Numbered from the stretch's first letter, positions 27,889-37,610 are shown. The stretch is 64,000 nt of DNA from Nocardioides aromaticivorans (GCF_013408525.1 NZ_JACBZM010000001.1:4340001-4404000); one strand, 5' to 3'. Translations and numbers: made by a program. The notes: a model not told the origin generated them from the letters alone.

Positions 27889-30800
27889 ATGGCGACCGCG
27901 GGGGAGCCGCTGCTCCTCGGCCGCGACGCCGTGAGCGCGCGCCTCTCGGAGAGGCTCGCCCGGGCCGCACGCGGCGCGGGCGGCCTGGTGTGGGTCAGCG
28001 GCGAAGCGGGCATCGGCAAGACCCGGATCCTCGGTGAGGCGCGTCGGCTGGCCGACGGCCTCGGGTTCCGGATGCTGCACGGTGCCGGCTGGGAGGACCC
28101 CGGCACCCCACCCTTCTGGCTGTGGGTCCAGGTGCTGCGCGACGCCTTCGGCGACACCGCGGGCGACCGCGACTGGGGGCCTCGTGCCGCCGAGGCCCTG
28201 GCGCTCCTCCCCGGCACGGCGGTCGCGGCCGCCCCTGCGGCGGACCGGTTCGCGCTGTTCGACGCGGTGGCCGCGGTACTGGAGCGCGTGGCGGAGGAGG
28301 GCCCGCTCCTCGTCGTCCTCGACGACGTGCACTGGACCGACGCCGGGTCGCTGCGCCTGCTGGGCTTCGTCGAGCGCACCCTCGCCCACCGGCCCGTCCT
28401 GTGCGTCGCCGGCTGGCGCGACCACGAGGCGGCGCCGGACCCGGTGGTCGCCGAGCTCGCCGCCGAGCTCGCCACGCGGGCCGACCGGATCGAGCTGACG
28501 GGCCTCGACGCCGAGGCCGTCGGCGACCTGGTGCGTGCCGAGGCCGGGCTGGCGCTCGACGGCGACGAGGCGCGGCGGGTGTGCGAGCGCTCGGGCGGCA
28601 ACCCGCTCTTCGTCGCCGAGCTCGCCCGGCTCGCGGCAGACCGGGGGACCGGCGCGATCCTCGCCGAGGTGCCCGGGTCGGCCACCGCCGTGATCCGCCG
28701 TCGGCTCGGCCGCGTCTCGCAGGCATGCCACGAGCTCCTCGTCGCCGCCGCCGTCGCCGGCAACGCCAGCACCGTCGACGTGGTGCAGCACCTGACCGGT
28801 CGGTCCCCGCAGGAGGTGGCGGCGCTGGTCGACGAGGCGGTCGCCGCCGGGCTCGCGAGGGACGTCCCCGGGCGGGTCGAGCTGCCGCACGCCCTCGTGC
28901 GAGCCGCAGTGGCGGGGTCGGTCCCGGCCGGCCGGGTCCGCGAGCTGCACCGCGACGTGGCCGAGCTGCTCGACGGCCGCCTGGCCGGCGATCCGACGGT
29001 GGCGGCGGAGGTCGCCGGGCACCTGCACCGCGCGATCCCGCTGGTCGACGCCGCCGACGCGGTCGCGATGAGCCGCCGGGCGGCCGACGCCGCCATGGCC
29101 CGGCAGGCCTGGGAGGAGGCGGCCGAGCACCTCACGGCCGCGCTGGGAGCCTCCCCGCCCGCCAGCGAGGTACGACGCCAGGTGCTCCTCGAGCGCGGCC
29201 GGGCCGTGCTGGCCCACGAGGACCTCGAGGCCGCCCGCGGCGACTTCGTCGAGGCCGCGCGGCTGGCCCGGGCGTGCGGCGACGGCGACGCGCTCGCCGA
29301 GGCCGCCCTCGGTTTCGCCGCCGGCCTGGGTGGCTTCGAGGTGCGCCTGTGGGACCAGGCCCAGCTCGACCTGCTGGAGGAGGCGCTCGCCCTGCTGGGC
29401 GAGCGCGAGGTGGTCGCGCGCGCCGACGTGATGGCCCGGTTGTCGGTGGCCGTGTCCTTCACCGGCTCCGAGGAGCGCCGTGCCCGACTGGGGGAGGACG
29501 CGGTGGCGCTCGCCCGGCGCCTGGACGACCCGCGCGCCACCGCCCACGCGTTGGCCGCGCGCTGCGACACGATCTCCGGGCCGGCGTACTCGGAACGGCG
29601 GGAGGCCGATGCCGGCGAGGTCGTGGCCCTGGCCCGCCGGGCGGGCGACCGGCCACTGGAGCTGCTCGGGCTGCGCCTGCGGATCGTGGCGCGCCTCGAG
29701 CAGGGGCTGCTGCAGGCGGCGCGGCAGGACATGGTGGCCTTCGAGGTGGCGACCAGGACGCTGCGCCAGCCGCTCTACAGCTGGTACGTCCCGCTCTTCC
29801 GCGGCTTCCTGGCCCATGCCGAGGGCGACATCGCCGAGCTGCTGCGCTGTGCCGGGGAGGCCGAGCGGATCGGGCGGCAGGCCGGCAGCCACAACGCCCT
29901 CATCCTGGCCGCCGTGCAGCGCAGCTGGGCGGCGATCGAGCAGTGCCGTCCGGGCGACATCCTCGCCGAGCTCTCGGGCCTCATCACCGCCTTCGCGGAG
30001 ACGGCCCCCGGCGGGATGGAGGTCCTCGGCCTGTTCCCCGGCCAGCCCGCTGCCGTCCGCACCACGGCGTTGCGCAGCCTGCCCGAGGCGGTGGCGTCGA
30101 TGAGTGACGACTCCGAGCTGTTGTCCAACCTGTGCCTGGTCGCCCTCGCGGGCCGTGACGCCGGCGACCCGCCGTCGGCCGCGGCGACGCTCCGGGCGGC
30201 CCTGGAGCCGTGGTCCCGGCGCTTCGCCGTCGACGGGATCGGGGCCGGGGCGATCGGTCCCGTGGCGCGCTTCGTCGGCGAGCTGCTCCTGCTCGAGGGG
30301 GACCTCGACCGAGCGGAGGCCGCCCTGGTGCAGGCCGAGCGCGACGCGGCATCGGCCGGCGCCGTGCTCGCCGGCGTCCACGCCCGCCGCAGCCGCGCCG
30401 ACGTGCTGCTCGCCCGGCGCGGACCGGGCGACGTCGAGGCGGCCGCCGCGCTGCTGGCCGACGCCCGGGCCTCGTACGACGCCCTCGGGCTGGACGCCCG
30501 CGCCGCGCTCGCCGCCGAGGCGGCAGCCGGGCTGGGAGCGCCCGGCGCGCCCGAGCCGGATGCCGCCACCGGCTCCTTCCGCCGCGCCGGCGGCGTCTGG
30601 CAGGTCTCCTTCAACGGGTCCGCGGCGGTCGTGCGCCACGTGAAGGGCATGTCCGACCTCGCGGTCCTGCTCGGGCGGCCCGGCCAGGAGGTGCACGCCC
30701 TCGACCTCGCCGGTGCACCGGGCGGCGCGGTGCCGGAGGGCGACACCGGGCCGGTCCTCGACGAGGCGGCCCGGGCGTCGTACAAGCGCAGGCTGGGGGA

Positions 30801-31116
30801 GCTGGAGGAGGAGATCGACGCCGCCGCCCTCGACGGCGACGCGGAGCGCCAGGTCCGCGCGGAGGAGGAACGGTCCTTCCTGGTCGCCGAGCTGGGGGCG
30901 GCCTACGGGCTGGGCGGCCGGGCGCGCCGGACGGGTGCCGCGGCCGAGCGCGCCCGGAGCGCGGTCACCTGGCGGATCCGCGACGCGATCCGCCGGATCG
31001 AGGACGTCGACCCGGCGCTGGCCGGCCACCTGCGCCGCTCCGTCCGGACCGGCACCTTCTGCTGCTACGACCCCGAGCGCCCGACCGCCTGGGAGTGCGG
31101 CGACCTTCCGGTGTGA
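27889..31116 (+). CDS. STAND-type ATPase with TPR-like region and unusual C-terminal domain
   Basis: 1075 residues. The AAA/STAND module has Walker A GEAGIGKT at 38-45 and Walker B LVVLDDVHW at 141-149. A helical region (about 370-880) resembles TPR arrays of MalT-type regulators. There is no LuxR-type HTH at the end. Instead the last 180 residues or so (about 895-1075) begin with GGVWQVSFNG, pass through KGMSDLAVLLGRPGQEVHAL, and end with a conserved arginine-rich helix (ERARSAVTWRIRDAIRRIE) and FCCYDPE. I have seen this C-terminal domain in other actinobacterial ATPases, and I know of no described function. A signal-responsive switch is the family expectation. It stands alone behind its own promoter. 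Confidence 0.78.
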   Translation: MATAGEPLLLGRDAVSARLSERLARAARGAGGLVWVSGEAGIGKTRILGEARRLADGLGFRMLHGAGWEDPGTPPFWLWVQVLRDAFGDTAGDRDWGPRAAEALALLPGTAVAAAPAADRFALFDAVAAVLERVAEEGPLLVVLDDVHWTDAGSLRLLGFVERTLAHRPVLCVAGWRDHEAAPDPVVAELAAELATRADRIELTGLDAEAVGDLVRAEAGLALDGDEARRVCERSGGNPLFVAELARLAADRGTGAILAEVPGSATAVIRRRLGRVSQACHELLVAAAVAGNASTVDVVQHLTGRSPQEVAALVDEAVAAGLARDVPGRVELPHALVRAAVAGSVPAGRVRELHRDVAELLDGRLAGDPTVAAEVAGHLHRAIPLVDAADAVAMSRRAADAAMARQAWEEAAEHLTAALGASPPASEVRRQVLLERGRAVLAHEDLEAARGDFVEAARLARACGDGDALAEAALGFAAGLGGFEVRLWDQAQLDLLEEALALLGEREVVARADVMARLSVAVSFTGSEERRARLGEDAVALARRLDDPRATAHALAARCDTISGPAYSERREADAGEVVALARRAGDRPLELLGLRLRIVARLEQGLLQAARQDMVAFEVATRTLRQPLYSWYVPLFRGFLAHAEGDIAELLRCAGEAERIGRQAGSHNALILAAVQRSWAAIEQCRPGDILAELSGLITAFAETAPGGMEVLGLFPGQPAAVRTTALRSLPEAVASMSDDSELLSNLCLVALAGRDAGDPPSAAATLRAALEPWSRRFAVDGIGAGAIGPVARFVGELLLLEGDLDRAEAALVQAERDAASAGAVLAGVHARRSRADVLLARRGPGDVEAAAALLADARASYDALGLDARAALAAEAAAGLGAPGAPEPDAATGSFRRAGGVWQVSFNGSAAVVRHVKGMSDLAVLLGRPGQEVHALDLAGAPGGAVPEGDTGPVLDEAARASYKRRLGELEEEIDAAALDGDAERQVRAEEERSFLVAELGAAYGLGGRARRTGAAAERARSAVTWRIRDAIRRIEDVDPALAGHLRRSVRTGTFCCYDPERPTAWECGDLPV

Positions 31117-31171
31117 GGGAGTTCCTCACGCCTCCGGGGTGTCAGCTCCCTTCCACACCCAGGAGACCGTC

Positions 31172-31846
31172 ATGTCGTTCATCCAGGTCCAGGACCTCCG
31201 CACCGACCGCTTCGCCGAGATCGACGAGCTCGCCGCCCAGTGGCGCGCCGACACCGCCGGGCGGCGCACCCTCCTCCACGAGCAGGTGTACGTCGACCGC
31301 AACGACCCGCAGCACTTCGTGATCATCAACGGCTTCGACTCCTACGAGTCGGCCATGGTCAACTCCCATCTCCCGGAGACCGACGCGCTGGCCAGCCGGC
31401 TCGGGCCGATGGTCTCCGAGCTGTCGTACGCCGACCTCGAGCCGGTCGCCACCCATGACACCCGCCTCGAGCTGGCCGAGGCCTTCCGGTCGGCCGTGGC
31501 CGCCTCCGACGCCTCCGGGCCGGCCTGGGCCGACGACGTCGAGTTCGTCGGCATGTTCCCCCACGCGATCGTGCGGGCGAGCGGACCCGACGGCCTCACC
31601 CGGCTGCTGGCCGAGGACGCGCCCGCGCGCACGTTCGACGTCTGGGACGTGCAGCCCACGCCGACCGGCTTCGCCGCGGAGTACTCGTGGCGCACGACCG
31701 GCGCGAGGTCGTACCTCTCGGTGGGGACGGTGCTCGCGACCGTCACCGACGGGCGGATCAGCCGGGTCCTGTGCACCTGCGCCGGCTCGTGGGACGCCGC
31801 CGCCGAGGCGGAGATCATGGGCGTCACCGCCGGTGCGTCGTCGTGA
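31172..31846 (+). CDS. ABM-like/NTF2-like fusion protein
   Basis: 224 residues from the ATG at 31172, with an AGGAGA site upstream. Residues 1 to about 92 look like a small antibiotic-biosynthesis-monooxygenase-type or dimeric alpha-beta-barrel domain (VDRNDPQHFVIINGFDSYESAM). Residues 97-224 look like an NTF2/SnoaL-like domain (LAEAFRSAVAAS, then FAAEYSWRTTG). Both are folds without fixed catalytic residues, so no reaction can be assigned. The stop overlaps the start of the methyltransferase (GTGA), which suggests a shared small-molecule pathway or joint regulation. Confidence 0.6.
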   Translation: MSFIQVQDLRTDRFAEIDELAAQWRADTAGRRTLLHEQVYVDRNDPQHFVIINGFDSYESAMVNSHLPETDALASRLGPMVSELSYADLEPVATHDTRLELAEAFRSAVAASDASGPAWADDVEFVGMFPHAIVRASGPDGLTRLLAEDAPARTFDVWDVQPTPTGFAAEYSWRTTGARSYLSVGTVLATVTDGRISRVLCTCAGSWDAAAEAEIMGVTAGASS

Positions 31847-32934
31847 GCACCCTGCTCACCGAGGAGGTCGCGGCCGAGGCCGGTGCCCTCACGGAACGGA
31901 TCTTCGAGCAGGTGCTGGCCTCGATGGAGATCGCCACCGTGTGGCTCGGCCACCGCCTCGGCCTGTACGACGCCCTGGTCGAGTCCGCCACGTCCGCCGA
32001 GGTCGCCGCCCGCACGGGCGTGATCGAGCGTTACGTGCGGGAGTGGCTCGAGCAGCAGGCGATCGCCGGGCTGGTGGCCGTCGACGACGCCTCGGCGCCG
32101 CCGGACCAGCGGCGCTTCGGCCTCTCGCGCGCGCAGCGGCTGGCGCTGGCCGACGCCGAGAGCCCCTTCTACGCCGGTGCGCTCGCCCTGCTGGGCGGTG
32201 GCTGCGGCGCCGCCCTTCCCCAGGTGCTCGACGCCTGGCGCCACGGCACCGGGCTCTCCTTCGGTGCCTACGGCGACGACGTCCGCGACGGGCAGGGCCT
32301 GTTCAACAAGGCCGACTTCGAGCAGCGCCTGGTCCAGGAGTGGCTGCCCGCGGTGCCCGACGTGGACGCCCTGCTGCGCCGGACGGGGGCGCGCGCCCTC
32401 GACCTCGGCTGTGGGGTCGGCTGGTCGAGCATCGCCCTCGCCCGCGGCTACGCCGGGCTGACCGTCGACGGCGTGGACCTCGACGAGGCGTCGGTCATGG
32501 ACGCGCGCGCCAACGCGCTCGTCGCAGGGGTCGGCGACCGCGCCCGCTTCGAGGTCGTCGCGTCGGACGCCGACCACGGTGGGGGCCGCTACGACGTCGC
32601 CCTCTTCCTGGAGAGCCTGCACGACATGGCGCACCCCGTGCCGGCGCTGCGGGCCGTGCGGCGGGCGCTCCGGCCGGGTGGCCGGGTGTTCGTCATGGAC
32701 GAGGGGGCCGCCGACGAGTTCGCGCCCGACGGGTCCCCGGTCGAGCGCCTGCTCGGCGCGGCCAGCGTGCTCCACTGCCTGCCAGTGGGGCTGGCCGAGG
32801 CGGACTCGGCCGGCACCGGCGCGCTCTTCCGGCCGTCCACCCTGCGCGAGTACGCCGCGGCCGCGGGCTACTCCGCGGTCCGGGACGCGCCGATCCAGCA
32901 CGACTTCATGAGGTTCTACGTCCTGGAGGCGTGA
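31843..32934 (+). CDS. SAM-dependent methyltransferase (Rv2258c-like)
   Basis: 363 residues from the GTG at 31843. An N-terminal winged-helix region (about 25-100, with VAARTGVIERYVREWLEQQ) is followed by a class I methyltransferase domain. SAM motif I is DLGCGVGWSS at about 188-197, and an acidic VDGVDLDEAS loop follows motif II. The layout matches the mycobacterial Rv2258c group, small-molecule methyltransferases of unknown substrate. It is translationally coupled to the ABM/NTF2-like fusion. Confidence 0.82.
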   Translation: MSTLLTEEVAAEAGALTERIFEQVLASMEIATVWLGHRLGLYDALVESATSAEVAARTGVIERYVREWLEQQAIAGLVAVDDASAPPDQRRFGLSRAQRLALADAESPFYAGALALLGGGCGAALPQVLDAWRHGTGLSFGAYGDDVRDGQGLFNKADFEQRLVQEWLPAVPDVDALLRRTGARALDLGCGVGWSSIALARGYAGLTVDGVDLDEASVMDARANALVAGVGDRARFEVVASDADHGGGRYDVALFLESLHDMAHPVPALRAVRRALRPGGRVFVMDEGAADEFAPDGSPVERLLGAASVLHCLPVGLAEADSAGTGALFRPSTLREYAAAAGYSAVRDAPIQHDFMRFYVLEA

Positions 32935-32972
32935 TCGGGGACAGGCCGGGGCGGGCCGCTGCACCGGGTCGC

Positions 32973-32978
32973 TACGGT
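32973..32978 (+). promoter_or_regulatory. -10 element for the Nudix gene
   Basis: TACGGT, 6 bases, then the GTG at 32985. This supports that start over longer readings of the same frame. Confidence 0.5.
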
Positions 32979-32984
32979 GGCTCC

Positions 32985-33413
32985 GTGCAACGGTTCGCCT
33001 CGGTCCTCCTGGTCGACCCCCGCGGCTGGCTCCTGCTGCAGGAGCGCGACGAGCACCCGGTCATCGACCCCGAGTGCTGGGGCTTCGTCGGCGGTCACGT
33101 CGACGAGGGCGAGCACCCCGACGACGCGGCGTACCGCGAGCTCAGCGAGGAGACCGGTCTCGAGGTCTCCCCGCCCGGGCTCCCGCTGTGGCGGGAGTTC
33201 ACGGTCTTCCACGAGGCCTACGGCACCGACGACTCCGTCCGCGTGTACGTCGCCCCGACGACCGTCCGCGACGAGGACATCGTGCTCGGGGAGGGCCGGC
33301 GGATCGTCTTCGTCGCGCCGGAGGCCGTGCTCGGGCTGCCGCTGACCACCGCGGCTGCGAAGATCCTCCCGGCGTTCCTCGCCTCCGACCGCTACCAGGA
33401 GCTGGTGTCATGA
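32985..33413 (+). CDS. Nudix hydrolase
   Basis: 142 residues with one complete Nudix box: G-x5-E-x7-REL-x-EE-x-G, read from GHVDEGEHPDDAAYRE through LSEETGL. The family cleaves nucleoside diphosphates linked to another group, using Mg2+ or Mn2+. The substrate (oxidised nucleotide, NDP-sugar, NADH or other) cannot be told. The start follows a leaderless-type -10 element. The stop overlaps the next gene by four bases (ATGA), so the pair forms an operon. Confidence 0.87.
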   Translation: MQRFASVLLVDPRGWLLLQERDEHPVIDPECWGFVGGHVDEGEHPDDAAYRELSEETGLEVSPPGLPLWREFTVFHEAYGTDDSVRVYVAPTTVRDEDIVLGEGRRIVFVAPEAVLGLPLTTAAAKILPAFLASDRYQELVS

Positions 33414-34345
33414 CGTTCTCCGCCTTCATCGTCCCGGGCCAGGGAGCCGAGGACGTCGTCGTCGCCACCTCCGGGCCGGACGAGGGCGCCGTGTTCACAG
33501 GCACCGAGGACGGCGCGATCTTCCGGATCTCGCACGACGGGGCGAAGGTCGACCGGGTCGCCCACACCGGCGGCAGGCCGCTCGGCATCGAGTTCGCCCC
33601 CGACGGCCGGCTGCTGGTCTGCGACGCCCACCGCGGCCTGCTGTGGGTCGACCCCGCCGCGGGCCACATCGACGTGATCACCGACGACGTCGCCGGCCTG
33701 CCGATGAAGTTCTGCAACAACGGCGCAATCGGCTCCGACGGCACCCTGTGGTGGTCGGACTCGTCGACCCGGTACGGCATCGAGAAGTGGAAGCACGACT
33801 TCGTCCGCAACACCCGCACCGGACGGCTGCTGCGCCGTACCCCCGACGGCACCGTCAGCACCGTCCTCGAGGGCCTCGCCTTCGCCAACGGCGTCACCCT
33901 GTCGGCCGCGGAGGACTTCGTCTGCGTCGCCGAGACCGCGGCCCGCACGGTGGTGCGGTACTGGACCAGCGGCCCGAAGGCGGGCACCCGCGACCTGCTC
34001 GCGTCCGACCTGCCGGGCTACCCCGACAACATCGCCCGCGGCACCGACGGGCTGATCTGGGTCAGCATCGCGAGCCCGACCGACCCCGTGGTCGAGCGGC
34101 TCCAGCAGGGCCCGATGGCGCTGCGCCGGCTGGCGACCTCGCTGCCCGACGCGCTCCAGCCCAAGCCCAAGGAGACCGTCCGCGCGGTCGCCTACGACGA
34201 GCGCGGGACCCTCGTGCACGACGTGGACGTCCGGCCGGGCGACCACGGGGCGTCGTACCACATGGTGACGGGGGTGCGGGAGCACGACGGTCGGCTGTGG
34301 ATGGGGAGCCTCCACGAGCCCGCGATCGCCGTCTACGACCTCTGA
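33410..34345 (+). CDS. SMP-30/strictosidine-synthase-like beta-propeller protein
   Basis: 311 residues with repeated propeller blades and the strictosidine-synthase-type segment WWSDSSTRYGIEKW, then FANGVTLSAAEDFV. Bacterial members are usually lactonases or hydrolases related to gluconolactonase and paraoxonase that use one bound Ca2+. They are not true strictosidine synthases. No signal peptide is seen, so it should be cytoplasmic. It is coupled to the Nudix gene and ends 18 bases before the dxs start. Confidence 0.78.
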   Translation: MTFSAFIVPGQGAEDVVVATSGPDEGAVFTGTEDGAIFRISHDGAKVDRVAHTGGRPLGIEFAPDGRLLVCDAHRGLLWVDPAAGHIDVITDDVAGLPMKFCNNGAIGSDGTLWWSDSSTRYGIEKWKHDFVRNTRTGRLLRRTPDGTVSTVLEGLAFANGVTLSAAEDFVCVAETAARTVVRYWTSGPKAGTRDLLASDLPGYPDNIARGTDGLIWVSIASPTDPVVERLQQGPMALRRLATSLPDALQPKPKETVRAVAYDERGTLVHDVDVRPGDHGASYHMVTGVREHDGRLWMGSLHEPAIAVYDL

Positions 34346-34350
34346 CGGCC

Positions 34351-34356
34351 TAAAGT
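34351..34356 (+). promoter_or_regulatory. -10 element for dxs
   Basis: TAAAGT, 7 bases, then the ATG at 34364. A GTG at 34355 in frame would fall inside this hexamer, so the ATG is preferred. Confidence 0.55.
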
Positions 34357-34363
34357 GGACCCC

Positions 34364-36274
34364 ATGCCTGTCCTCGACCAGATCGCCCACCCGCGTGACC
34401 TGCGGGGCCTGTCCGAGGACGAGCTGACCCAGCTGGCGGCCGAGATCCGCGACCTGATGATCCGCACGGTCGCGACCAACTCGGGCCACCTCGGCCCCAA
34501 CCTCGGCGTCGTCGAGCTGACCCTGGCCATCCACCGCGTGTTCGACTCGCCGCGGGACAGGATCGTCTTCGACACCGGCCACCAGTCCTACGTGCACAAG
34601 CTCGTGACCGGCCGGGCCGCCGACTTCGGGTCGCTGCGCCGCGAGGGCGGCCTGAGCGGCTACCCGAGCCAGGCCGAGTCCGAGCACGACATCGTCGAGA
34701 ACTCCCACGCCTCCACCGCGCTGAGCTATGCCGACGGCCTCGCCAAGGCCTACGCGATCCGCGGCGAGGACCGGCACACGGTGGCCGTGATCGGCGACGG
34801 CGCCCTCACCGGCGGCATGGCCTGGGAGGCGCTCAACAACATCGCGATCCAGCACGACAGCCGCCTGGTCATCGTGGTCAACGACAACGGCCGGTCCTAC
34901 ACGCCGACGATCGGCGGCCTGGCGACCGCACTGACCAGCCTGCGCACCAACCCGCGCTACGAGACCGTCCTCGACATCGTCAAGCGCCGCCTCAACGCGG
35001 TGCCCGGCGTCGGCGCGGCGGCCTACGACGCCCTCCACGCCATGAAGAAGGGCCTCAAGGACGCGTTGGCCCCGCAGGGCCTGTTCGAGGACCTCGGCCT
35101 GAAGTACGTCGGCCCGGTCGACGGCCACGACCGTGCGGCCATGGAGCAGGCGCTCGCCCAGGCCAAGCGCTTCGGCGGGCCGGTCATCGTCCACGCCATC
35201 ACCCGCAAGGGCTTCGGCTACGACCCGGCCGAGCGGCACGAGGCGGACCAGTTCCACGCCCCGGGGCCGTTCGACGTCCAGACCGGCGCGGAGAAGCCCA
35301 AGGGCCTGATCTGGACCGACCACTTCGCCGAGCACATCGTGCAGATCGGCGAGCGCCGTCCCGACGTCATCGGCATCACCGCGGCGATGATGCACCCGGT
35401 CGGCCTCGACAAGTTCCAGCAGCGCTTCCCCGAGCGCACCTTCGACGTCGGCATCGCCGAGCAGCACGCCGCGACCTCCGCGGCCGGCCTCGCCCTGGGC
35501 GGGCTGCACCCGGTGTTCGCCGTCTACGCGACCTTCCTCAACCGCGCCTTCGACCAGGTCCTGATGGACGTCGCGCTGCACAAGTGCGGCGTCACCTTCG
35601 TGCTCGACCGCTCCGGGGTCACCGGCGACGACGGCGCCAGCCACAACGGCATGTGGGACATGTCGATCCTCCAGGTGGTGCCCGGCCTCCGGCTCGCCGC
35701 GCCGCGCGACGTGACCCGGATGCGGGAGCTGCTCGACGAGGCCGTCGAGGTCTCCGACGCCCCGACCGTCGTCCGGTTCCCGAAGGGCCCGCCGCCCGAC
35801 GACATCGAGGCGATCGGCAAGGCCGGCGGCTGCGACGTACTGGTGCGCGACGGCGCCCGCGACGTGCTGGTCGTGTCCGTGGGCGCGATGGCGCCGATCG
35901 CCGTCGACGTGGCAGCCCGGCTGCGCGACCAGGGCATCGGCGTCACCGTGGTCGACCCGCGCTGGGTCAAGCCGGTCGACCCCGCCCTGCTCGAGCTCGC
36001 CCGCACCCACCGCCGTGTGGTGACCATCGAGGACAACGGCGTCGTCGGGGGAGTGGGATCCGTCCTGCTCCAGTCCCTCGCCGAGGCCGGCATTCACACC
36101 CCGGTGCGGCTGCACGGCATCCCGCAGGAGTTCCTCGACCACGCCAAGCGGGCCGCGATCCTGGAGCAGATCGGGCTGTCCCCGGCTGCGATCGCGCTGC
36201 AGGCCGTCCACGACATCACCGCGGAGCCGGCGCCGACCGACCGGGCGCTCCTCGACGTCGACGGGAGCCGGTGA
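34364..36274 (+). CDS. dxs: 1-deoxy-D-xylulose-5-phosphate synthase
   Basis: 636 residues. It condenses pyruvate and glyceraldehyde 3-phosphate, with thiamine diphosphate, in the first step of the MEP isoprenoid pathway. The thiamine diphosphate/Mg site GDGALTGG is at 144-151, followed by the conserved Asn of NDNG. The catalytic glutamate lies in IAEQHA, and the FDTGHQSY segment is at 69-76. Length is normal. In M. tuberculosis dxs1 (Rv2682c) lies only a few genes from Rv2689c; here about 17 kb of other genes separate them. The lipoprotein gene downstream starts 16 bases after the stop. Confidence 0.97.
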   Translation: MPVLDQIAHPRDLRGLSEDELTQLAAEIRDLMIRTVATNSGHLGPNLGVVELTLAIHRVFDSPRDRIVFDTGHQSYVHKLVTGRAADFGSLRREGGLSGYPSQAESEHDIVENSHASTALSYADGLAKAYAIRGEDRHTVAVIGDGALTGGMAWEALNNIAIQHDSRLVIVVNDNGRSYTPTIGGLATALTSLRTNPRYETVLDIVKRRLNAVPGVGAAAYDALHAMKKGLKDALAPQGLFEDLGLKYVGPVDGHDRAAMEQALAQAKRFGGPVIVHAITRKGFGYDPAERHEADQFHAPGPFDVQTGAEKPKGLIWTDHFAEHIVQIGERRPDVIGITAAMMHPVGLDKFQQRFPERTFDVGIAEQHAATSAAGLALGGLHPVFAVYATFLNRAFDQVLMDVALHKCGVTFVLDRSGVTGDDGASHNGMWDMSILQVVPGLRLAAPRDVTRMRELLDEAVEVSDAPTVVRFPKGPPPDDIEAIGKAGGCDVLVRDGARDVLVVSVGAMAPIAVDVAARLRDQGIGVTVVDPRWVKPVDPALLELARTHRRVVTIEDNGVVGGVGSVLLQSLAEAGIHTPVRLHGIPQEFLDHAKRAAILEQIGLSPAAIALQAVHDITAEPAPTDRALLDVDGSR

Positions 36275-36290
36275 GCTGAGCGATCTGGGG

Positions 36291-37577
36291 GTGAGGGGGA
36301 CCCTCGTCGCGCTGACCTGCGCGGCCCTCCTGCCGCTGGCGGCCTGCTCCGACGACCTGCCGCCACCGACCTACTCGGGCGGCGGGTACGACGACGTGGC
36401 CACGCTCATCCAGCGCACGCTCAACCAGCGCGCGGCCGCGCTGACGGCCGACGACGCCACCCGCTTCCGACGCACCCTCGACCGCACCGACGCGGGACTG
36501 CTCGACAGCGAGCAGGTCTACTTCGACAACATCGCCCAGCTGCCCGTCGGCCGGCTGCGGATCCGGGTCGTCGAGGACACCATCACCCCGATCGAGGGCA
36601 CCGACCTCGACGGCGGGACGGAGTACTGGGCCGAGGTGGTCGTCGCCCTGCGCCTCGACGGGTACGACGCCGCGCCGGTCCAGACCCGCGACCGCTACCG
36701 CTTCGTCCCCACTGCCGACGGCTCCCGCCTCCTCGTGGGCTCCACGACCGACTACGGCTGGGAGGAGGAGCACCCGGGCAACGCCCAGCCGTGGGACCTC
36801 GGCGCGATCCACGTCGAGCAGGCCACCGGCGTGCTCGGGATCTTCGACGACTGGACCGACGACGACGCGGACGAGGTGCTCGACGCCGCGAGCACCGGCC
36901 GCTCCGAGGTGCGGGCGGTCGTGGGCTCCGACGACGACAAGGTCAGCGGCGTCGTCGTCTACTTCCTGCAGGACCCGACCTTCCTCGACGGCCTCGCCGG
37001 GCAGACGGTCGGCGACCCCGACCGGGCCGACGGGCTCACGATCGCCGTGCCGGTGGACTCCCTGGCGCCGGGGAAGGGCGTGGCGTCGTACCGGATCTTC
37101 GTGAACCCGCGGGTGCTCGACGAGCCGGACACCGTCGTCGGACGGCTGGTGCGCCACGAGCTCACCCATGCGGTGCTCGGCCCCCGCGGCCGCGGCGCGC
37201 CGCTGTGGCTCAACGAGGGCATCGCCGAGTACGTCTCCGTGCGGCCGATGGCGCCCGGCAAGCGGCGCCTGCCCGCGCGCGCCCTCGACATCGGCGAGAC
37301 GGTCACCGGCCTTCCCGGCGAGGCGGAGTTCGCGGGCGGCGACGCCGAGGCGTGGTACGCCGTGTCCTGGTGGGTGTGCGAGTACGTCGCCTCCACCTAC
37401 GGCGAGGAGGTGCTGCTGGCGCTGCTCGACCGGCTGGCCGGCGGCGCCGACCAGGAGAAGGTGCTGCAGGACGTCCTCGGGCTCAGCGGCGCCCAGCTCG
37501 CGCAGCGCGGCGTGGCGCTCATGACGACGACCTACGGCGACGGTGCCGACGGCGGCTACGGCGGCTACGGCGGGTAA
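36291..37577 (+). CDS. Lipoprotein with HExxH zinc-peptidase-like domain
   Basis: 428 residues from the GTG at 36291. The signal peptide ends in a lipobox, LAAC, with Cys19 as the anchor. The C-terminal half has a gluzincin-type zinc site: HELTH at 289-293 and LNEGIAEY with Glu309 as the probable third ligand, as in peptidase-MA-like proteins. The central part resembles an NTF2-like or immunoglobulin-like spacer. The tail ends in GYGGYGG. It probably acts outside the membrane on peptides or cell-wall proteins; the substrate is unknown. A hairpin follows the stop. It may be co-transcribed with dxs. Confidence 0.72.
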   Translation: MRGTLVALTCAALLPLAACSDDLPPPTYSGGGYDDVATLIQRTLNQRAAALTADDATRFRRTLDRTDAGLLDSEQVYFDNIAQLPVGRLRIRVVEDTITPIEGTDLDGGTEYWAEVVVALRLDGYDAAPVQTRDRYRFVPTADGSRLLVGSTTDYGWEEEHPGNAQPWDLGAIHVEQATGVLGIFDDWTDDDADEVLDAASTGRSEVRAVVGSDDDKVSGVVVYFLQDPTFLDGLAGQTVGDPDRADGLTIAVPVDSLAPGKGVASYRIFVNPRVLDEPDTVVGRLVRHELTHAVLGPRGRGAPLWLNEGIAEYVSVRPMAPGKRRLPARALDIGETVTGLPGEAEFAGGDAEAWYAVSWWVCEYVASTYGEEVLLALLDRLAGGADQEKVLQDVLGLSGAQLAQRGVALMTTTYGDGADGGYGGYGG

Positions 37578-37581
37578 CGTC

Positions 37582-37610
37582 CGGCGGGCGGGTGCTCGGG
37601 GTGCCCGCCG
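37582..37610 (+). terminator. Terminator-like hairpin after the lipoprotein gene
   Basis: CGGCGGGC and GCCCGCCG form an 8-bp perfect stem with a 13-base loop, 4 bases after the stop and just before the ribosome site of the permease. It might act as an attenuator rather than a full stop. Confidence 0.5.

Noticed and set aside
26806..31029. Open frame of 1407 codons on the minus strand
   Set aside because: Antisense to the thiamine-binding, DUF3105 and STAND ATPase genes, with low-complexity content and no domain.
31117..31171. GGGAG...CTCCC inverted pair between the STAND ATPase and the ABM-like gene
   Set aside because: The arms are short and far apart; several alternative pairings exist and none is convincing as a terminator.
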